Below the pieces are notes generated by a model, which was not told the DNA's origin, ran no database searches, and saw only the letters and a list, made by a program, of their open reading frames with translations. From contig OX244046.1 of the NCBI GenBank assembly GCA_945861085.1, positions 1,674,001 to 1,738,000 on the forward strand: a DNA stretch of 64,000 nt. Reading direction: 5' to 3'. The position numbers and the translations under genes are program-made. The stretch is from Clostridioides difficile_D. GTDB lineage: Bacteria > Bacillota > Clostridia > Peptostreptococcales > Peptostreptococcaceae. Below, in pieces: positions 21,446 to 31,461 of the stretch (within the stretch, counting starts at the first letter, position 1; every line of letters starts with the position of its first letter).

Positions 21446-24400
21446 ATGTCTTTAGAATTGGGAACAGCAGTAGGTTATCTAGATTTAGATGGAGGAAAGT
21501 TTTTTAAAGCTCTTGCTGATGCAGCTAAACAACTTAGTCAATTTAATTCACACACTAAGTCTACTGGTAGTGCTATGACAGCAATGGGAAAGCAAATTGC
21601 TGATACAGCAAATTCTTTGACACAAATAGGTAGACAATCAGCATTAGCAGCATCAGAGTTAAATAAAATAGCATCAACTTCAAGTGGTCCATTTTCATCA
21701 CTAAAAAACTCTATAAAACAGACTGAGAATGAACTAAAAACAGCAAGAAGTACAATTGATGCATATGCACAAGGTATATCTAAACTTACAAGTGAAATAG
21801 ATAAGTCAAAGCAAAAGTACACTGAAATAGGAAATAAAATAGAAAGATATGAGCAACAATTAGAACGTTGCAATAGTATGTATGGAGAAAGTTCAGAACA
21901 ATCACAAAGATATAGAGAAGCTATTGAAAGACTTAAAAATTCTCAAACTCAGTTAGGCAATGAAATCGAAAATGGAGAAGATTCTTTAACTGATATGAGA
22001 ACAGCTATGAATAATGCAGAGGCAGAAGCCAATAGATTAAGTGATAGTTTAAGTAGTATGCCATTTGATGCCATTGGTGGCAAAATGAGAGATATTGGGC
22101 AAACACTGACTTCTACAGTCACAACTGGACTAGTTGCAATGGGAACAGCAGCAGTAGCAGCAGCAACAAGTACTGAACAAGCTATGGCAGTTGTTAATTC
22201 TATACTACAACTTAATACAGAAAAGGTTCAAGGTGGAAAAAGTGAATGGGATGCTTATGCAAACACATTAAAAGAGGGTGCTAACGAAATTGGAATGGCT
22301 TATGATGAATATGCCAATTCTGCCTATAATGCTATATCTGCAAGTGTAAAACAAGCAGATGTAACAGAATTTCTAGCACAAGCAGATAAACTAGCAACAG
22401 CAGGTTTAACAGATTTAGCAAAAGCTACAGATGTGTTGACAACTATTCAAAATGCGTATGGGATGTCCCAAAAGGATATGGCTCATGTAAGTGATGTTCT
22501 TATACAGACCCAAAATAAAGGCAAAATTACGGTGGATGAGTTAGCAAGTTCTATGGGTAAAATAATTCCAACAGCAAAAAGTTTGAATGTATCAGTTGAG
22601 CAACTAGGAGCTGGATATGCTATATTAACTGCAAAAGGAATTGCTGGCGCAGAAGCAACAACTTACATGAATGCGATGTTCAATGAACTTGGGAAAAGTG
22701 GGAGTAAAGCAGATAAAATACTTAAAAAATTAACAGATAAAGGATTTGCTGATTTACAAAAAGAAGGTAAATCAACAGCAGATGTATTATTAATATTAAA
22801 TGATTATGCAAAGAAAAATAGCCTTTCTCTATCAGACTTATTTGGTTCAGCAGAAGGTGCAAAGGCAGCTAATGTTCTGTTAGGTGATGCAGTTGATTCT
22901 ACAACAGGAAGAATAATCGAAGGTACAAAGAGTGCTGATTCATTTAATCAAATGCTTAATGATATGAAAAATTCTACTGGACTTTGTGATAAAGCGTTTG
23001 AACAATTGGATAATACTACAAAGACTAAACTTGAAGATGCATTGAATTCAGCGAAAAATATGATGTCTGATTTGGGAGAAGCTATAATGCCTGTAGTTGC
23101 AAAAGTGGCTGAAATGGCAACTGCTTTTATGAAAAGTGTTAGCGAAATGGCTAAGAGTAATCCTAATTTTGCTAGAATCGTTGTATCAATAGGAGCTGTA
23201 GTCGCAGCAATAGGACCTTTATTAGTAGTCCTTGGGACAATGGCAATCACAATACCTAAGGCCATTTCTGCAATCGGTACAGCAGGAAAAGCATTTACAT
23301 TTCTATCTACAAGTTTTGCTATTGCAAGAAAAACAATAACGTCTACAAGTGCAGGAGCAAGTGCAGGAATGATAAAAATGTCTAAAGTAATGACAGCATT
23401 AATGGGTCCCATGGGTTTAGTAGTAGCTGGGATAGTAGCTTTAGGAGTGGCTTTTGTAGCTTTAAATAAACACATGTCACAAGACTCAATTCAAGTTTCA
23501 GAAAGGTTTGGAAAAAACATATCAGATGGAACACAAAAAGCGGTTGGAGCTTTTATGGATTTGGAAGAACAAACAACAACAACCTTAAACCAAATGTTGT
23601 GGTCTGGAGAAACTGTTTCGACTGAAATGAAGGATACTTTAATAAGTAACTTTGACTCTATGTCTAGTCAAATAACATCAAAGTTAAATGAAACAAAAGA
23701 AAGCAGTAAAGCAACATTACAAGAAATGTTTGTTAGCTCAACCACTTTATCAGACAAAGAAAAAGAAGCTTTAATAAAAAATACTGATAAAGTTTATAGT
23801 AACAAAGAAAAGAAAGTAGAAGAAAGTACAGCTAGAGTAAAAGAAATTTTAACTAAAGCAAGTGAAGAAAATAGAAGTCTGACACAATCTGAAGCAGATG
23901 AAATAAATCGTATTAAAACAGAAATGTTAAATACAGCTGTAAATGTCATGTCTGAAAGTGAAGCAGAACAAGCAGCAATAATGGAAAAAATGAGAGCTAA
24001 CGCTACAAATCTCTCAGCAAAACAAGCAGCAGATGTTGTGAAAAATTCTATAAAGCAAAGAGATGAAACTGTAAAATCAGCAAATGAAGAGTACAATGAG
24101 AGACTCAAGTTAGCAGCTCAACTTAGAGCTGAGGGCGGGAAAGAAAATGAAGAACTTGCAAATAAAGTAATTCAAGAAGCTACAAAACAAAAAGATGAAG
24201 CAGTAAAAAAAGCACAAGAAATGCACGAAGAAATTGTTTCAGAAGCTCAAAAACAAGCAGAAGGTCAAGTGGAAAAAATTGATTGGACAACAGGAGAAAT
24301 AAAATCGAGATGGGAAGTATTAAGAGATGAAATCAAGAAGAATATTGATACATCTCAAAGCGATTTCGACACTTGGTGTAGTAATACAGACAAAGGATTC

Positions 24401-27199
24401 GCTGATGTGTGGAACAAAATAACTCAAGGAGTTTCAAATGCGTGGAATAGCATAACAGAGAGTTTGTCAAATGCGTGGAATAGTATAAAGGAAGGTTGTA
24501 ATAACCTTTGGACGAGTATATCTGAAGGTGTTAGTAGTGCTTGGAATAGCATTTTAGAATGGACAATAAATACTTGGAGCAATATAACAAGTTTTTTAGG
24601 CGAGTTATGGGAAAGTATTAAAGAAATGGCTACAAATGAATGGAATGGTATTGTTAGTTCAGTAACAGATGCATGGAATAGTATAACAGAATTTTTAAGT
24701 CCAGTTACCTCATTCATTGCCGAAATGGTAAACATGGCATGGGAATCAATTAAAGAAACAGCTACAACTATATGGCAATCTATTTCTGATATAATACAGA
24801 GCGTTTGGGATTTTATAAAGGCAATTATAGGACTTGGCGTGGAAATAGTAAAAGCATTAGTAAGAGCTGCGTGGCAAGGTATAAAAGATATAACTTCATC
24901 GATATGGGAAGGTATAAAAAGCGTAATACAAAGTGTTTGGGATGCAATAAAACCATATGTAATGGGTGCAGTAGATGCTGTAAAAGCAGTTGTAACAAAT
25001 GCGTGGAATAGTATAAAGGATATATCAAGTACAATTTGGAATGGAATTAAGACAGTTGTAACAAACGCATGGAATGGAATAAAATCAATTGCTAGTAGTG
25101 TGTCGAATGCGGTCAAATCGGTAGTGTCAAGTGCATGGAATGGAATAAAAAGTATAACTTCATCTATATGGAATGGAATCAAAACAGCAGTATCAAATGC
25201 ATGGAATAATATTAAATCAAGTGCTACAAGCTCAGTATCAAATGTAAAAAATACAACAACAGCAGGATTTAATTCCTTAAAATCAGCGGTCACAACTATA
25301 TGGAATAATATAAAAACAGCAATATCAAATGTATGGAGTAATATAAAAACAGCAGTAAGTAATGGTGCAAATGCAGTAAAATCAGTATGTTCAAGTGTAT
25401 TTAGTACAATATCTAATATTTTGACAGCTCCATTTAAAACTGCACAAAAAGCAATAAGTGGTATACTTGGAGGAATTACAAGTAAAATAAATGGAATAAA
25501 AGATAAAGTAAGTGGACTTTTTAGAAGTGGTCCTATAATTCCTCAAAATAGTAACGATTTTATTCAAAAAGATATGTTACCAACACCAATGATGTTTAGA
25601 GTATCAGTTGCAGGTTTTGCATCAAGTAGAGGAAGTATACTAGACTCTATAAACAAATTTTCTAATGCTATGACAAAAGGTATGGGTAGTTCTTCATCAG
25701 GAATAGCCTCACAATTTAAAAAGGCAGGAGAAAAGTCAGCAAAAGCTTATTTAGATGGATTGTCAAACATAGAACAAGGATTAACAAATACACTTAGAAC
25801 AGTCCAAGCAATAATAGGTAATGGAAACATAAAAGAAGCACAAGAAATTAAAAAGTTTAATAAGGAAGTTCAAAAGCTACAAGAAGAAAAAGCTGAAGAA
25901 ATAGCAGAATTAGATAAAGAACATAAGAAGAAACAAAAAGAAAGAAATGAAAAAGAAAATGAAGAAATAAAGGAAGCAGAAGCGAAGAAATATAAGAACA
26001 AAAAAGAAAAACTAGCAGCACTAAAGAAGATTAAAGATAAATATAATAAGAAATCTGTAAAAGACCAAGAAGAATACAGAGAAAAGTTGGAAAAAATTAA
26101 TAAAAAGTATGATAAAAAAGAAAAAGAAGATACTGAAAAGCATCAAGAAGAACTACAAAAACTCAGAGAAGAGAAAATAAAAGCTGAAAGAGATTTCAAT
26201 AAAAAATATAATGATATTAAAGAAGATTATGCTGAAAAAGTAGCAAACTTAGATAAGAAATATATTGAAGACCAAAAGAAACTCAATGAAGAATATCAAA
26301 AGATATATGACTCAAGAGTAAAATCTTTAATGGATTATACAGACTTATTTTCTTCTGTAACATTTGAAGAAATTGACAATGATGAGTTAATGGAAAACTT
26401 AGAAGAGCAAGTCGATGTACTTAGAAAATGGGACACTGATATGGCAGATTTATCTACAAAAGTAGGTAAAGATTTATATGAGGAATTATTAGCTAAAGGA
26501 CCACAAGCTCATAACGAGATAGAAGCTATTAACAAGATGTCAAAAGAGCAACTAGAAGAATACGAAAGATTATATCAAGAAAAGAAGAAAATAGCTGAAA
26601 GAAGAGCCAAAGAAGATACAGAAGATGAAAAATATAGAATAGAAAAAGAAATTGAAGAATTGAAAAAAACTTATGATGCAGAGTATAGAAAACTAGGTCA
26701 AGAAATGCAAAGAAGTATAGAAGAACAAATTGAAAGTTTTAAGGATAAATTTGGAGTAGTACCAGCTATGTTTATGGAAACAGGCAAAGATTCTATGCAA
26801 GGTATGATAGATGGTATTAAATCTATGCAAGGAGCATTGGGTAAGGTTTTAAGTGACATAGTTAATTCTATAAATAAACAACTTTCTAATATAGGGTTTA
26901 AAGATGTAAATATACCTACAGGAGGAAGAAAAGAAGTAGCAAGATTTAGAAATGAAATAGAAAATTTACAAAGTATAGCATATTCAGATACTCTGGCAAG
27001 AGGAATAGCATCAAATAATTTACTGAAGGATGCAACTGTTAATATAAATAATAATAGTAAAGTTGATAGTGAAAAAAGTAGTGATAAGAAAGTTGAGTTA
27101 ACTTTACATATAGAAAAATTTATAAATAATACTAAACAAGATATAGAGCAATTAGGTTCTGAAATAGCATTTATTACAAATAGAAAACTAAAGTTTTAA
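21446..27199 (+). CDS. Tail tape measure protein
   Basis: The 1917-residue protein sets tail length and lines the tube. An N-terminal coiled coil (about 30-200) is followed by the TP901-type core (about 240-560; SYNAISASVKQA, ATDVLTTIQNAYGM). Hydrophobic segments lie near 572-610 and 645-675, then a Trp-rich repeat region (about 990-1310) of units like AWNSIK or IWNGIK every 11 residues, and a long Lys/Glu coiled coil (about 1470-1640). The length implies a tail near 280 nm if the usual rule of about 0.15 nm per residue holds. Two CRISPR spacers of the same prophage match its hydrophobic segments. Confidence 0.95.
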   Translation: MSLELGTAVGYLDLDGGKFFKALADAAKQLSQFNSHTKSTGSAMTAMGKQIADTANSLTQIGRQSALAASELNKIASTSSGPFSSLKNSIKQTENELKTARSTIDAYAQGISKLTSEIDKSKQKYTEIGNKIERYEQQLERCNSMYGESSEQSQRYREAIERLKNSQTQLGNEIENGEDSLTDMRTAMNNAEAEANRLSDSLSSMPFDAIGGKMRDIGQTLTSTVTTGLVAMGTAAVAAATSTEQAMAVVNSILQLNTEKVQGGKSEWDAYANTLKEGANEIGMAYDEYANSAYNAISASVKQADVTEFLAQADKLATAGLTDLAKATDVLTTIQNAYGMSQKDMAHVSDVLIQTQNKGKITVDELASSMGKIIPTAKSLNVSVEQLGAGYAILTAKGIAGAEATTYMNAMFNELGKSGSKADKILKKLTDKGFADLQKEGKSTADVLLILNDYAKKNSLSLSDLFGSAEGAKAANVLLGDAVDSTTGRIIEGTKSADSFNQMLNDMKNSTGLCDKAFEQLDNTTKTKLEDALNSAKNMMSDLGEAIMPVVAKVAEMATAFMKSVSEMAKSNPNFARIVVSIGAVVAAIGPLLVVLGTMAITIPKAISAIGTAGKAFTFLSTSFAIARKTITSTSAGASAGMIKMSKVMTALMGPMGLVVAGIVALGVAFVALNKHMSQDSIQVSERFGKNISDGTQKAVGAFMDLEEQTTTTLNQMLWSGETVSTEMKDTLISNFDSMSSQITSKLNETKESSKATLQEMFVSSTTLSDKEKEALIKNTDKVYSNKEKKVEESTARVKEILTKASEENRSLTQSEADEINRIKTEMLNTAVNVMSESEAEQAAIMEKMRANATNLSAKQAADVVKNSIKQRDETVKSANEEYNERLKLAAQLRAEGGKENEELANKVIQEATKQKDEAVKKAQEMHEEIVSEAQKQAEGQVEKIDWTTGEIKSRWEVLRDEIKKNIDTSQSDFDTWCSNTDKGFADVWNKITQGVSNAWNSITESLSNAWNSIKEGCNNLWTSISEGVSSAWNSILEWTINTWSNITSFLGELWESIKEMATNEWNGIVSSVTDAWNSITEFLSPVTSFIAEMVNMAWESIKETATTIWQSISDIIQSVWDFIKAIIGLGVEIVKALVRAAWQGIKDITSSIWEGIKSVIQSVWDAIKPYVMGAVDAVKAVVTNAWNSIKDISSTIWNGIKTVVTNAWNGIKSIASSVSNAVKSVVSSAWNGIKSITSSIWNGIKTAVSNAWNNIKSSATSSVSNVKNTTTAGFNSLKSAVTTIWNNIKTAISNVWSNIKTAVSNGANAVKSVCSSVFSTISNILTAPFKTAQKAISGILGGITSKINGIKDKVSGLFRSGPIIPQNSNDFIQKDMLPTPMMFRVSVAGFASSRGSILDSINKFSNAMTKGMGSSSSGIASQFKKAGEKSAKAYLDGLSNIEQGLTNTLRTVQAIIGNGNIKEAQEIKKFNKEVQKLQEEKAEEIAELDKEHKKKQKERNEKENEEIKEAEAKKYKNKKEKLAALKKIKDKYNKKSVKDQEEYREKLEKINKKYDKKEKEDTEKHQEELQKLREEKIKAERDFNKKYNDIKEDYAEKVANLDKKYIEDQKKLNEEYQKIYDSRVKSLMDYTDLFSSVTFEEIDNDELMENLEEQVDVLRKWDTDMADLSTKVGKDLYEELLAKGPQAHNEIEAINKMSKEQLEEYERLYQEKKKIAERRAKEDTEDEKYRIEKEIEELKKTYDAEYRKLGQEMQRSIEEQIESFKDKFGVVPAMFMETGKDSMQGMIDGIKSMQGALGKVLSDIVNSINKQLSNIGFKDVNIPTGGRKEVARFRNEIENLQSIAYSDTLARGIASNNLLKDATVNINNNSKVDSEKSSDKKVELTLHIEKFINNTKQDIEQLGSEIAFITNRKLKF
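23155..23190 (-). other. Protospacer matching CRISPR spacer 2, with CCT PAM
   Basis: The minus strand here matches spacer 2 (20625-20660). Positions 23155-23184 are identical over 30 contiguous bases. The six seed-end bases (23185-23190) contain three mismatches, at spacer positions 3, 4 and 5. The flanking AGG at 23191-23193 reads CCT on the target orientation, fitting the CCW PAM known for C. difficile type I-B. Confidence 0.85.
23451..23489 (+). other. Partial protospacer matching CRISPR spacer 5
   Basis: Spacer 5 (20822-20860) matches positions 23456-23489 at 32 of 34 bases. Its first five bases (seed end) all differ from 23451-23455, and the three bases before are TGG, not a CCW PAM. 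The spacer reads in frame as GVALNKHMSQDS, against FVALNKHMSQDS here, so it derives from a tape measure homologue. Confidence 0.8.
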
Positions 27200-27232
27200 T
27201 GTGATAATATCTTTTTAATATCCAAATTGTGG

Positions 27233-27285
27233 TATAATACTTTTAGCAAGAAGATGTAACCTATAATCTAAGAGTGGAGTTCATA
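27233..27285 (+). promoter_or_regulatory. Toxin promoter and structured 5' leader
   Basis: TATAAT at 27233-27238 is a clear -10, with a weak -35. The leader segment 27261-27285 recurs as an inverted copy at 27489-27521 (14 of 15 bases in the main block), so toxin and antisense RNAs begin with similar sequence and the leader can pair with the transcript's 3' part. Confidence 0.55.
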
Positions 27286-27326
27286 CTGAGATAAAACCTA
27301 CTTTCTAATGAAAGGAGGTGGTAAGT

Positions 27327-27476
27327 ATGAACAACTTTTTACTTAATGTAATAGCTGGTGTTATTGCTAGCTTAATATTTTGCTTAATAAGTAAGATATT
27401 TGCAAAAGTAAAAAGCCACTCTGTGCGAAAGAGTGGCTGGGAGTTTGATTTAAAAATCAAATTCCATAAAAAATAA
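27327..27476 (+). CDS. Type I toxin, C. difficile small membrane toxin family
   Basis: The 49-residue protein has one membrane helix (residues 4-22, FLLNVIAGVIASLIFCLIS), then a basic region (KIFAKVKSHS) and the ending SGWEFDLKIKFHKK. This matches the small hydrophobic toxins of C. difficile type I toxin-antitoxin modules found on prophages near CRISPR arrays. The ATG has a very strong AAAGGAGGTGG site. Translation is expected to be blocked by the antisense RNA from 27529 leftwards, which overlaps the 3' half of the gene. Confidence 0.85.
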   Translation: MNNFLLNVIAGVIASLIFCLISKIFAKVKSHSVRKSGWEFDLKIKFHKK

Positions 27477-27529
27477 TTAGCTTTTAATTATGAACTCCGC
27501 TCTACTGACAATAGATTGTAGTTCTTCTT
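27406..27529 (-). ncRNA. Antisense antitoxin RNA of the type I module
   Basis: The minus-strand promoter has TTGCAT (27560-27565), 18 bases, then TATAAT (27536-27541). A minus-strand terminator lies inside the toxin gene: AGCCACTC/GAGTGGCT (27414-27438) followed by TTTT. The predicted RNA is about 125 bases, convergent with the toxin mRNA and complementary to its 3' part, consistent with known C. difficile antitoxin RNAs. Ends are inferred from sequence only. Confidence 0.7.
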
Positions 27530-27577
27530 GCTTTTATTATATCACATCTTAGCAAAAATATGCAAAGTAAATAGAAG

Positions 27578-27616
27578 GAGATGTATCAAAAGAAAAATTT
27601 GAGTCATCTCTTTTTT
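27578..27616 (+). terminator. Hairpin with T-run (GGAGATG family)
   Basis: GAGATG/CATCTC plus inner TCAAA/TTTGA stems are followed by six T. Near-copies occur in the host region at 44131 and 47778. Confidence 0.65.
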
Positions 27617-27635
27617 ATGTGTAGGAGGTGATAAT

Positions 27636-28391
27636 TTGGCTTTACAATACTGTGTCAGTGAAAATGAATTAGTTTCTTTTCAATATGGCGAAATAAATAG
27701 TAGAGATTTTGGTATTGTAATTACAGATATTAATGAACTTGCATCGCCAGAACGTAGATTTGAAAGAATAGAGATACCAGGAAGGAATGGGAGCCTTATT
27801 TTAGATGAAGGTTGTTATAGTAATTTTAATCTTGAAATAGAATGCTATATAGATGTAGATGGTAAAGATATTAATATACTAGCATCTGAAATAAAGATGT
27901 GGTTACAAACTGACTTTTTATATAAAAATCTTATTATAAGTAGTGACCCAAACTATTATAGAGAAGCGATTTGTATTAATAAACTAGATTTAGAGGAAGT
28001 CATAAAAGATTTAGGATATTTTAAGATTACATTTGAATGTAAACCACTTAAAAAACAATTAGTTAATAATTTAATTACAATAAATGAATCAAATTCTAAG
28101 CTAATAAACACTGGAATGGCTTCGTATCCTCTTATAAAAATATTTGGAAATGGAGATATAACATTAGAAATAAATAATGAGGTGATAAAACTTACAGAAG
28201 TTCAAGGGCATATATATATTGATTGTGAGCTTATGAATGCATATAAAATAGATATTCATACAAATGGTGTAGTTAATGAAAATAGTAGGATGTTTGGAGA
28301 TTTTCCAACATTTAAACATGGTGAAAATATAATAACATACTCTGGAGATGTAGAAAAAATAGAGATAGAACCTAGATGGGTGGTGTTATAG
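27636..28391 (+). CDS. Distal tail protein (Dit)
   Basis: The 251-residue protein starts at TTG behind TAGGAGGTGAT. It matches the siphophage tail component family: NSRDFGIVITDINELASPERRFERIEIPGRNGSLI near the N-terminus and CYIDVDGKDINILASEIKMWL, then a C-terminal galectin-like part. Dit forms the hub at the tip of the tail tube and carries the baseplate. It lies between tape measure and Tal genes as usual, and ends one base before Tal. Confidence 0.85.
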   Translation: MALQYCVSENELVSFQYGEINSRDFGIVITDINELASPERRFERIEIPGRNGSLILDEGCYSNFNLEIECYIDVDGKDINILASEIKMWLQTDFLYKNLIISSDPNYYREAICINKLDLEEVIKDLGYFKITFECKPLKKQLVNNLITINESNSKLINTGMASYPLIKIFGNGDITLEINNEVIKLTEVQGHIYIDCELMNAYKIDIHTNGVVNENSRMFGDFPTFKHGENIITYSGDVEKIEIEPRWVVL

Positions 28392-28392
28392 A

Positions 28393-31152
28393 TTGCTTAG
28401 ATTATATAAAGCAAATGAAACAAATTTTAAAAATAATGGTTTGGGGATTCTAAAAGATGCAGTTGAAACAAAAGTTACAGAAGAATTAAATGGACTATTT
28501 GAGTTAGAGTTTACATATTATGTGGGCTCTTTTTTATTTGATGAAATTGATTATAATAAAATAGTTATGGCTGATGCTTCTCCAAGACTTAAAAATCAAT
28601 TATTTAGGATTTACTATATTTCTAAGGAACTTGATGGAAAAATATTAGTTAAAGCAGAACACATTAGTTATGATTTATTAAATAATTTTATAGAAAACTT
28701 AGAACTTAAAAATGTTACCTGTGAAGAAGTTCTTAATCAAATATTTAGGTCATGTACTGAAGAAAATAGATTTGTAGGATATTCAGATATAACAGGAAAT
28801 AAAGACTTTTCAATCTCTTGTGTAAGCCCACATAATGCTATATCTGACATACAAGAATTATTTAATAATAAGTCTAAACTAAAAAGAGATAATTTCAATA
28901 TAAGTTTATTAAATAATATTGGAGAAAGTAACAATGTATTACTAGCATATAGAAAGAATATAATAGGTCTAACAGCTACTTATGATACACAAGAAGTTAT
29001 AACTAAGATATATCCATATGCAACTAAAAAAAGTGGTAAAAATAAAAAAATTACACTATCAGAAAAATATATAGAAAGCAAGTATATAAATAATTATCCA
29101 ACTCAAAGAATTGTTGCAATTGATTTTTCAGATGATGATGTGAAGAATGAAGAAAGCTTAAGGAATAAATGTAAAGACTATTTTACTGAAAATAATGTTG
29201 ATTTGCCTAAAGTTACTTACAAAGTTGAATTTGTAGATTTATCAACTACAGAAGATTATAAAAACTATAAGATGCTTGAGACTGTCAGTATGGATGATGA
29301 AATAATAGTTAGAGATTATAACTTAGGTATAAATGCTATTGCAAGGGTAGTAAAAACTGAATATAATCCAGTATTAAAGAAATACAATTCGGTTGAAATT
29401 GGTGACTTAGTAAATCATTTTAAAGACGAAAGGATAGATGATTTAGAAGAAAAAATAGATAAGGTTCAAAACAATGTAGATAATATTGTAATTGAAAGTG
29501 ATAATTTTCCAGATACACTTCCAGAGCCTTCAAATGTCACAGCATTAGGGTTATGGAGTATGATTCAGTTAGATTGGACTTTTGATAATAAACTATATTA
29601 TAACTATGAAGTATATGCATCTCAAATAAAAGGATTTGAACCAGATACTATAGGATACACAAATAGGATATATGTAGGTCAAGCAAGTTCATTACTCCAT
29701 GAAGTTAAGCCTATGCAGACTTGGTATTATAGAGTAAGGGCAGGAAATACACATGATAACTATAATGAATTTTCAAATGAAGTTAGTGCAACAACTAGAA
29801 AATTAAGTGATGCTGCTGAATATTTTGAAGAAGCAGCTATAGGTCATGCAGTTATAAGAGATTTAGATGCAGATAAGATAAATGTAGGAAAAGTAAAAGG
29901 TCAGTATATTGAAGCAAAGAATTTAGTTGTAGTTGATGGAAATAGCGAAACAACTCTAAATATAGACAGTTTTGGAAATGTTCATATAGGAGCAACTACA
30001 TTTACATTAAAAGGTAAGTCACTAGAGTCTATTATTGGTGGAGAAATTGATAATATAACTCAACTTGAGATATTTAATAAATTAACTAATAATGGTCTTG
30101 CAAAGGGACTATATATGGTTGGGAATGAGTTATATCTAAATGCTAGTTATATAAAAACTGGTACTTTAGAAGGTCAATTTATAAATGGTAGAAATTTAAC
30201 TGTAAGAGATAATGATGGCTATATAACTTTACAAGTAGATAGTAATGGAAAAGTTAATATAAGAGCTAATGAATTGTCTATAGGTGATAAAAACAACTAT
30301 GAAAGTGTTTTAACTAGTGACCAACAAGCAGTGTTTGATGCATTAACAGGGAATCGAAATTGTGGAATATATTTAAGAGGAAGCAGATTATATATAAATG
30401 CTGATTATATAGACACAGGTACTATTTTATGTGACAAAATAGGGGCTAGTTCATCAAACCCAAGAATATTACTTTTTTCAGGTAATGGAGCTGAATGTGC
30501 AATAGATGCTACTGCATTAAATGGAGTTGGCATAGGTAAATCAATTAGATTCCAGTATGATAGAAGTCATTATGTAGCTGTAGATGGTTCTTCAATAAAT
30601 TTTTATATAGGTAGTACAACTATTTATAATAGATTTGCTAGCTCAAGTGTTTATTTTTATCAGGATGAAATTAGATGGGATAGTGCAGTTTTTGATATGT
30701 CTGGAGCTTTAAGGTTGTATACTAAAAGTGAAGAAACTGGTTTTGTAGCATGGAATGATGGAACTGCTGCCATTTATTGTGATGGAAGAGAAAGACATGC
30801 TTTTTATGATGATGGGACTAAAAAAGGAGGTTCTATTGAAATTGATGGAACTATTTTTGGTATGTCACCAGTTGACAGTCCTCAAACATTAATAGAAGAT
30901 ATTTTATTTGATGTAGAAGTGGAAGAAACAGGAACTATAGTTAAATTAGACAGTACTTATGCTAAAGCTATTTCAAGATATGCTGTATTCCCTTCTAATG
31001 GAAAAGTTGAAGTTGTAGAAAAGCAGGATGGATATTTTAAAGTATCTGGATATACTGGGAAAGTAGATTTTAGTGTAAAGGGAAGTAGAATTGATAAAGA
31101 ACATGAATATTTTTCAATAATGGGAGGAGAAGAACAACATGGCAATTTCTAA
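28393..31152 (+). CDS. Tail-associated lysin/endopeptidase-type protein (Tal)
   Basis: The 919-residue protein starts at TTG. Residues 1-350 match the prophage tail endopeptidase family (LRLYKANETNFKNNGLGILKDA, RIYYISKELDGKILVKAEHISYDLL). A fibronectin III-like segment lies near 380-480 (PEPSNVTALGLWSMIQLDW). A long beta-repeat part follows with phrases such as LYLNASYIKTGTL and LYINADYIDTGTI. A catalytic site is not evident. Tal plugs the tail tip under Dit and connects to receptor-binding proteins. Confidence 0.8.
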   Translation: MLRLYKANETNFKNNGLGILKDAVETKVTEELNGLFELEFTYYVGSFLFDEIDYNKIVMADASPRLKNQLFRIYYISKELDGKILVKAEHISYDLLNNFIENLELKNVTCEEVLNQIFRSCTEENRFVGYSDITGNKDFSISCVSPHNAISDIQELFNNKSKLKRDNFNISLLNNIGESNNVLLAYRKNIIGLTATYDTQEVITKIYPYATKKSGKNKKITLSEKYIESKYINNYPTQRIVAIDFSDDDVKNEESLRNKCKDYFTENNVDLPKVTYKVEFVDLSTTEDYKNYKMLETVSMDDEIIVRDYNLGINAIARVVKTEYNPVLKKYNSVEIGDLVNHFKDERIDDLEEKIDKVQNNVDNIVIESDNFPDTLPEPSNVTALGLWSMIQLDWTFDNKLYYNYEVYASQIKGFEPDTIGYTNRIYVGQASSLLHEVKPMQTWYYRVRAGNTHDNYNEFSNEVSATTRKLSDAAEYFEEAAIGHAVIRDLDADKINVGKVKGQYIEAKNLVVVDGNSETTLNIDSFGNVHIGATTFTLKGKSLESIIGGEIDNITQLEIFNKLTNNGLAKGLYMVGNELYLNASYIKTGTLEGQFINGRNLTVRDNDGYITLQVDSNGKVNIRANELSIGDKNNYESVLTSDQQAVFDALTGNRNCGIYLRGSRLYINADYIDTGTILCDKIGASSSNPRILLFSGNGAECAIDATALNGVGIGKSIRFQYDRSHYVAVDGSSINFYIGSTTIYNRFASSSVYFYQDEIRWDSAVFDMSGALRLYTKSEETGFVAWNDGTAAIYCDGRERHAFYDDGTKKGGSIEIDGTIFGMSPVDSPQTLIEDILFDVEVEETGTIVKLDSTYAKAISRYAVFPSNGKVEVVEKQDGYFKVSGYTGKVDFSVKGSRIDKEHEYFSIMGGEEQHGNF

Positions 31153-31444
31153 GGATATAACAAATGCAATGGGGCAAACGGCTAACTATTGGAGGATAAC
31201 AACAATAAATAGTAGTTATGGTGCAAAAAAATGTAATGTATTTATTGCTGGATATAAAGACGAGCAAAGAAGATTAGATAATAAGCAACCAATAATTGTT
31301 AAGAATTATATGATGAAGGAAGATGATTTTGCCCTATATTTAGATACAAATACACTAGATATAAGTGGAGTAAATCAAGTTCAAGCTTGCTACAATTGGT
31401 TAAAGGAAAGTGTTGAAGAGTTTAAGGGAGGAATAGATGCATAG
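31139..31444 (+). CDS. Baseplate-region hypothetical protein
   Basis: The 101-residue protein overlaps the Tal gene by 14 bases, with a GGGAGGAGAAG site inside it. No domain is recognised (TNAMGQTANYWRITTINSSYG, DISGVNQVQACYNWLKESVEEF). The position between Tal and BppU-like genes suggests a small baseplate or fibre-linked component. Its two Cys are not in a motif. Confidence 0.55.
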   Translation: MAISKDITNAMGQTANYWRITTINSSYGAKKCNVFIAGYKDEQRRLDNKQPIIVKNYMMKEDDFALYLDTNTLDISGVNQVQACYNWLKESVEEFKGGIDA

Positions 31445-31461
31445 AGAGGATGTGATAAATC

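Noticed and set aside
24424..25293. 289-codon minus-strand open frame inside the tape measure gene
   Set aside because: It mirrors the Trp-rich repeat region of the tape measure gene; its periodic composition comes from the repeats, and it has no ribosome site or known similarity.
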